A stretch of 64,000 bases of DNA from Crocinitomix catalasitica ATCC 23190 (GTDB lineage: Bacteria > Bacteroidota > Bacteroidia > Flavobacteriales_D > Crocinitomicaceae): positions 24,612-88,611 of the forward strand of contig NZ_JHXV01000022.1 in NCBI RefSeq assembly GCF_000621625.1. The letters are read 5' to 3'. Below, piece after piece: positions 62,724 to 64,000 of this stretch. Within the stretch, counting starts at the first letter, position 1, and every line of letters starts with the position of its first letter. A model generated the notes under the pieces. It had not been told where the DNA came from. It was given only the letters and a program-made list of their open reading frames with translations, and ran no database searches. A program made the position numbers and the translations under genes.

Positions 62724-64000
62724 ATGAAACAAAATTACATGACTAAGATATTATTCTTTGCTATATTTTTAAGTGGTCTGGGCACCGTTTGGGGTCAAGA
62801 AACAATTTTTGAATATACGGGAAGTTTGCAGTATTATACAGTACCTGCGGATGTTACAAGAATTAGTATAAGAGCGGAAGGTGCTCAAGGAGGAAATGAT
62901 GGTGGACTTGGAGCCATAATGGACGGTGCTTTTGATGTTACACCGGGAGATGAATTTGTCATTCTTGTTGGTCAACAAGGTGGAATGGCATTGGCAAACC
63001 AAGTTGGTGGTGGCGGAGGTTCTTTTGTAAGTGATCTTGCTTTAGTGCCATTTGTTGTTGCTGGTGGTGGTGGTGGTAAAGCATGGGATGGCAGTGGCTC
63101 TCCTACTTTTCCTGGAATTGATGCCAATATCACAACGGATGGAAATAGGGGTTACAGTGATCATGGAGGTTCTCCTACACGATATGGAATTGGTGGTGTT
63201 GATGGAAATGGCTCTACACTTCCTGGACCATCTGGAATGGGACATGCTGGTAACGGCGGAGGTTATTATACAAGTGGTGCAGCATCAAGTTGTGGCCCTC
63301 CAGGTATAGCTTATATTTTAGGTGGTGCTGGTGGAGTAGGTTGTTCTGGTGGTTCTGGTGGCTACGGTGGTGGTGCTAACGGTGGAAACTGGGGCGGCGG
63401 CGGCGGCGGCGGTTATTCTGGCGGTGGTGGTGCTTGGCACGGACCGACGAATGGCGGCGGTGGCGGCTCTTTTAACGCAGGTGAAGATCAAGAAAACTCT
63501 GTAGGTCGTACAGGTAACGGTCGTGTTGTTATGACGGTTTTATGTACTGGTTTAGAACTAACTGCAACAGAAACTGGCGTATGTGCTGGAGAGTCTGTTA
63601 ACTTAAGCGCTAGATCTTTAACAGGTGGTGATATAACTTGGACAGGTGGAATTACTGACGGTGTTGATTTTGTTCCACCTTTAGGAACAACTATATATTC
63701 TGCAGAAAGTACAAGTCCAGAAGATTGTAATTTAGAAGTAATTGTAACAAGTACAGAGGTTCCTGTTTTAATTCCTAATTCAAGTTCTCCAGCAGCATGT
63801 GAAGGAACATATTTGACACTATGGGGTGAAGGTGGTGATGCTTATACTTGGGATAGAGGTGTGATTGATAATGAGCCTTTTGAAGCGGAACCAGGTGTTG
63901 TAACTTATACATTGAATGGATCTTTATTAGGTTGTGAAGGTGAACCTGTAACAATTACTTTAACTGGTGCTCCTCGTCCAGATGCTTCAAGTACTGCGAC
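62724..64000 (+). CDS. Glycine-rich (ALK/LTK-type) secreted T9SS protein, paralog 3, cut by window edge
   Basis: Partial: 425 codons from ATG 62724 to the right edge (an alternative ATG at 62739, MTKILFFAIFLSG, gives a shorter signal peptide). Signal peptide ends near GTVWGQ. The glycine-rich domain starts YYTVPADVTRISIRAEGAQGG and holds a (GGC)6 run at 63393-63410 and Cys-Gly segments (SSCGPPG, GVGCSGG). From about residue 272 the Ig-like repeats follow (VCAGESV, ITWTGGITDGVDF, YTWDRGVIDNEPF). The visible end is almost identical in DNA to paralogs 1 and 2, so a T9SS sorting domain is expected beyond the edge. Confidence 0.85.
   Translation, partial: MKQNYMTKILFFAIFLSGLGTVWGQETIFEYTGSLQYYTVPADVTRISIRAEGAQGGNDGGLGAIMDGAFDVTPGDEFVILVGQQGGMALANQVGGGGGSFVSDLALVPFVVAGGGGGKAWDGSGSPTFPGIDANITTDGNRGYSDHGGSPTRYGIGGVDGNGSTLPGPSGMGHAGNGGGYYTSGAASSCGPPGIAYILGGAGGVGCSGGSGGYGGGANGGNWGGGGGGGYSGGGGAWHGPTNGGGGGSFNAGEDQENSVGRTGNGRVVMTVLCTGLELTATETGVCAGESVNLSARSLTGGDITWTGGITDGVDFVPPLGTTIYSAESTSPEDCNLEVIVTSTEVPVLIPNSSSPAACEGTYLTLWGEGGDAYTWDRGVIDNEPFEAEPGVVTYTLNGSLLGCEGEPVTITLTGAPRPDASSTA

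Overview
The window looks like chromosome of a free-living member of the Bacteroidota, most likely order Flavobacteriales. The signs are: AT-rich coding sequence; several secreted proteins ending in type IX secretion (T9SS) sorting domains or a gliding-motility-associated C-terminal domain; a GLPGLI protein paired with a TonB-receptor-like barrel; a fused MurF-alanine racemase; a hybrid histidine kinase/AraC regulator; few Shine-Dalgarno sequences; and promoters of the TTG-N(17-23)-TAnnTTTG type (e.g. 14265-14294, 53471-53500). I saw no tRNA, rRNA, CRISPR, transposase or phage gene. The genes at both edges run out of the window.

Layout. 1-3.6 kb: start of a very large secreted propeller/PKD protein (minus), cut at the left edge. 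3.7-7.7 kb: HDAC11-like deacetylase with an MFS transporter, then a DUF255-type thioredoxin-like lipoprotein (all minus). 7.9-12.6 kb: giant T9SS protein plus a small outer-membrane barrel. 12.6-16.6 kb: ALDH7-type dehydrogenase (minus), then a TapB/DUF3108-like protein and an ALG9-like mannosyltransferase. 16.8-20.9 kb: VWA protein with a Glu-rich linker (minus), a 1-kb repeat-bearing gap, and a T9SS protein. 21.1-28.2 kb: PccB-type carboxyltransferase, an unknown 169-aa protein, the GLPGLI/TonB-receptor-like/pterin dehydratase operon, and an unknown lipoprotein. 28.2-33.5 kb: a five-unit tandem array of 211-216 bp hairpin repeats, an ECF sigma factor with an anti-sigma/TonB fusion protein, then one more copy of the repeat. 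33.5-41.7 kb: a second VWA protein, a T9SS protein with an adjacent hybrid two-component regulator, Kbl and a sterol-desaturase-family enzyme. 41.9-53.2 kb: a gliding-type T9SS protein, an RDD protein, small unknown proteins, PTPS/QueD, a phosphatase-superfamily protein, MurF-Alr, thymidine kinase, and an M28 peptidase. 53.5-64 kb: three paralogous glycine-rich T9SS proteins, with a 1103-aa VCBS/ASPIC lipoprotein between the first two.

The dominant theme is export and cell-surface display, with housekeeping genes scattered between. The most unusual parts are (i) the structured repeat array, which separates two copies of the leader that precedes the ECF sigma gene, while a related leader precedes the VWA gene at 33458; (ii) the glycine-rich paralog cluster with conserved GGC runs and near-identical 3' ends; (iii) shared TCACCCA-NN-TGGGTGA palindromes upstream of two envelope loci; and (iv) 21-bp-period direct repeats upstream of the T9SS gene beside an AraC-type hybrid regulator. 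All functional statements are read from sequence and from memory of the families; no database search was run.
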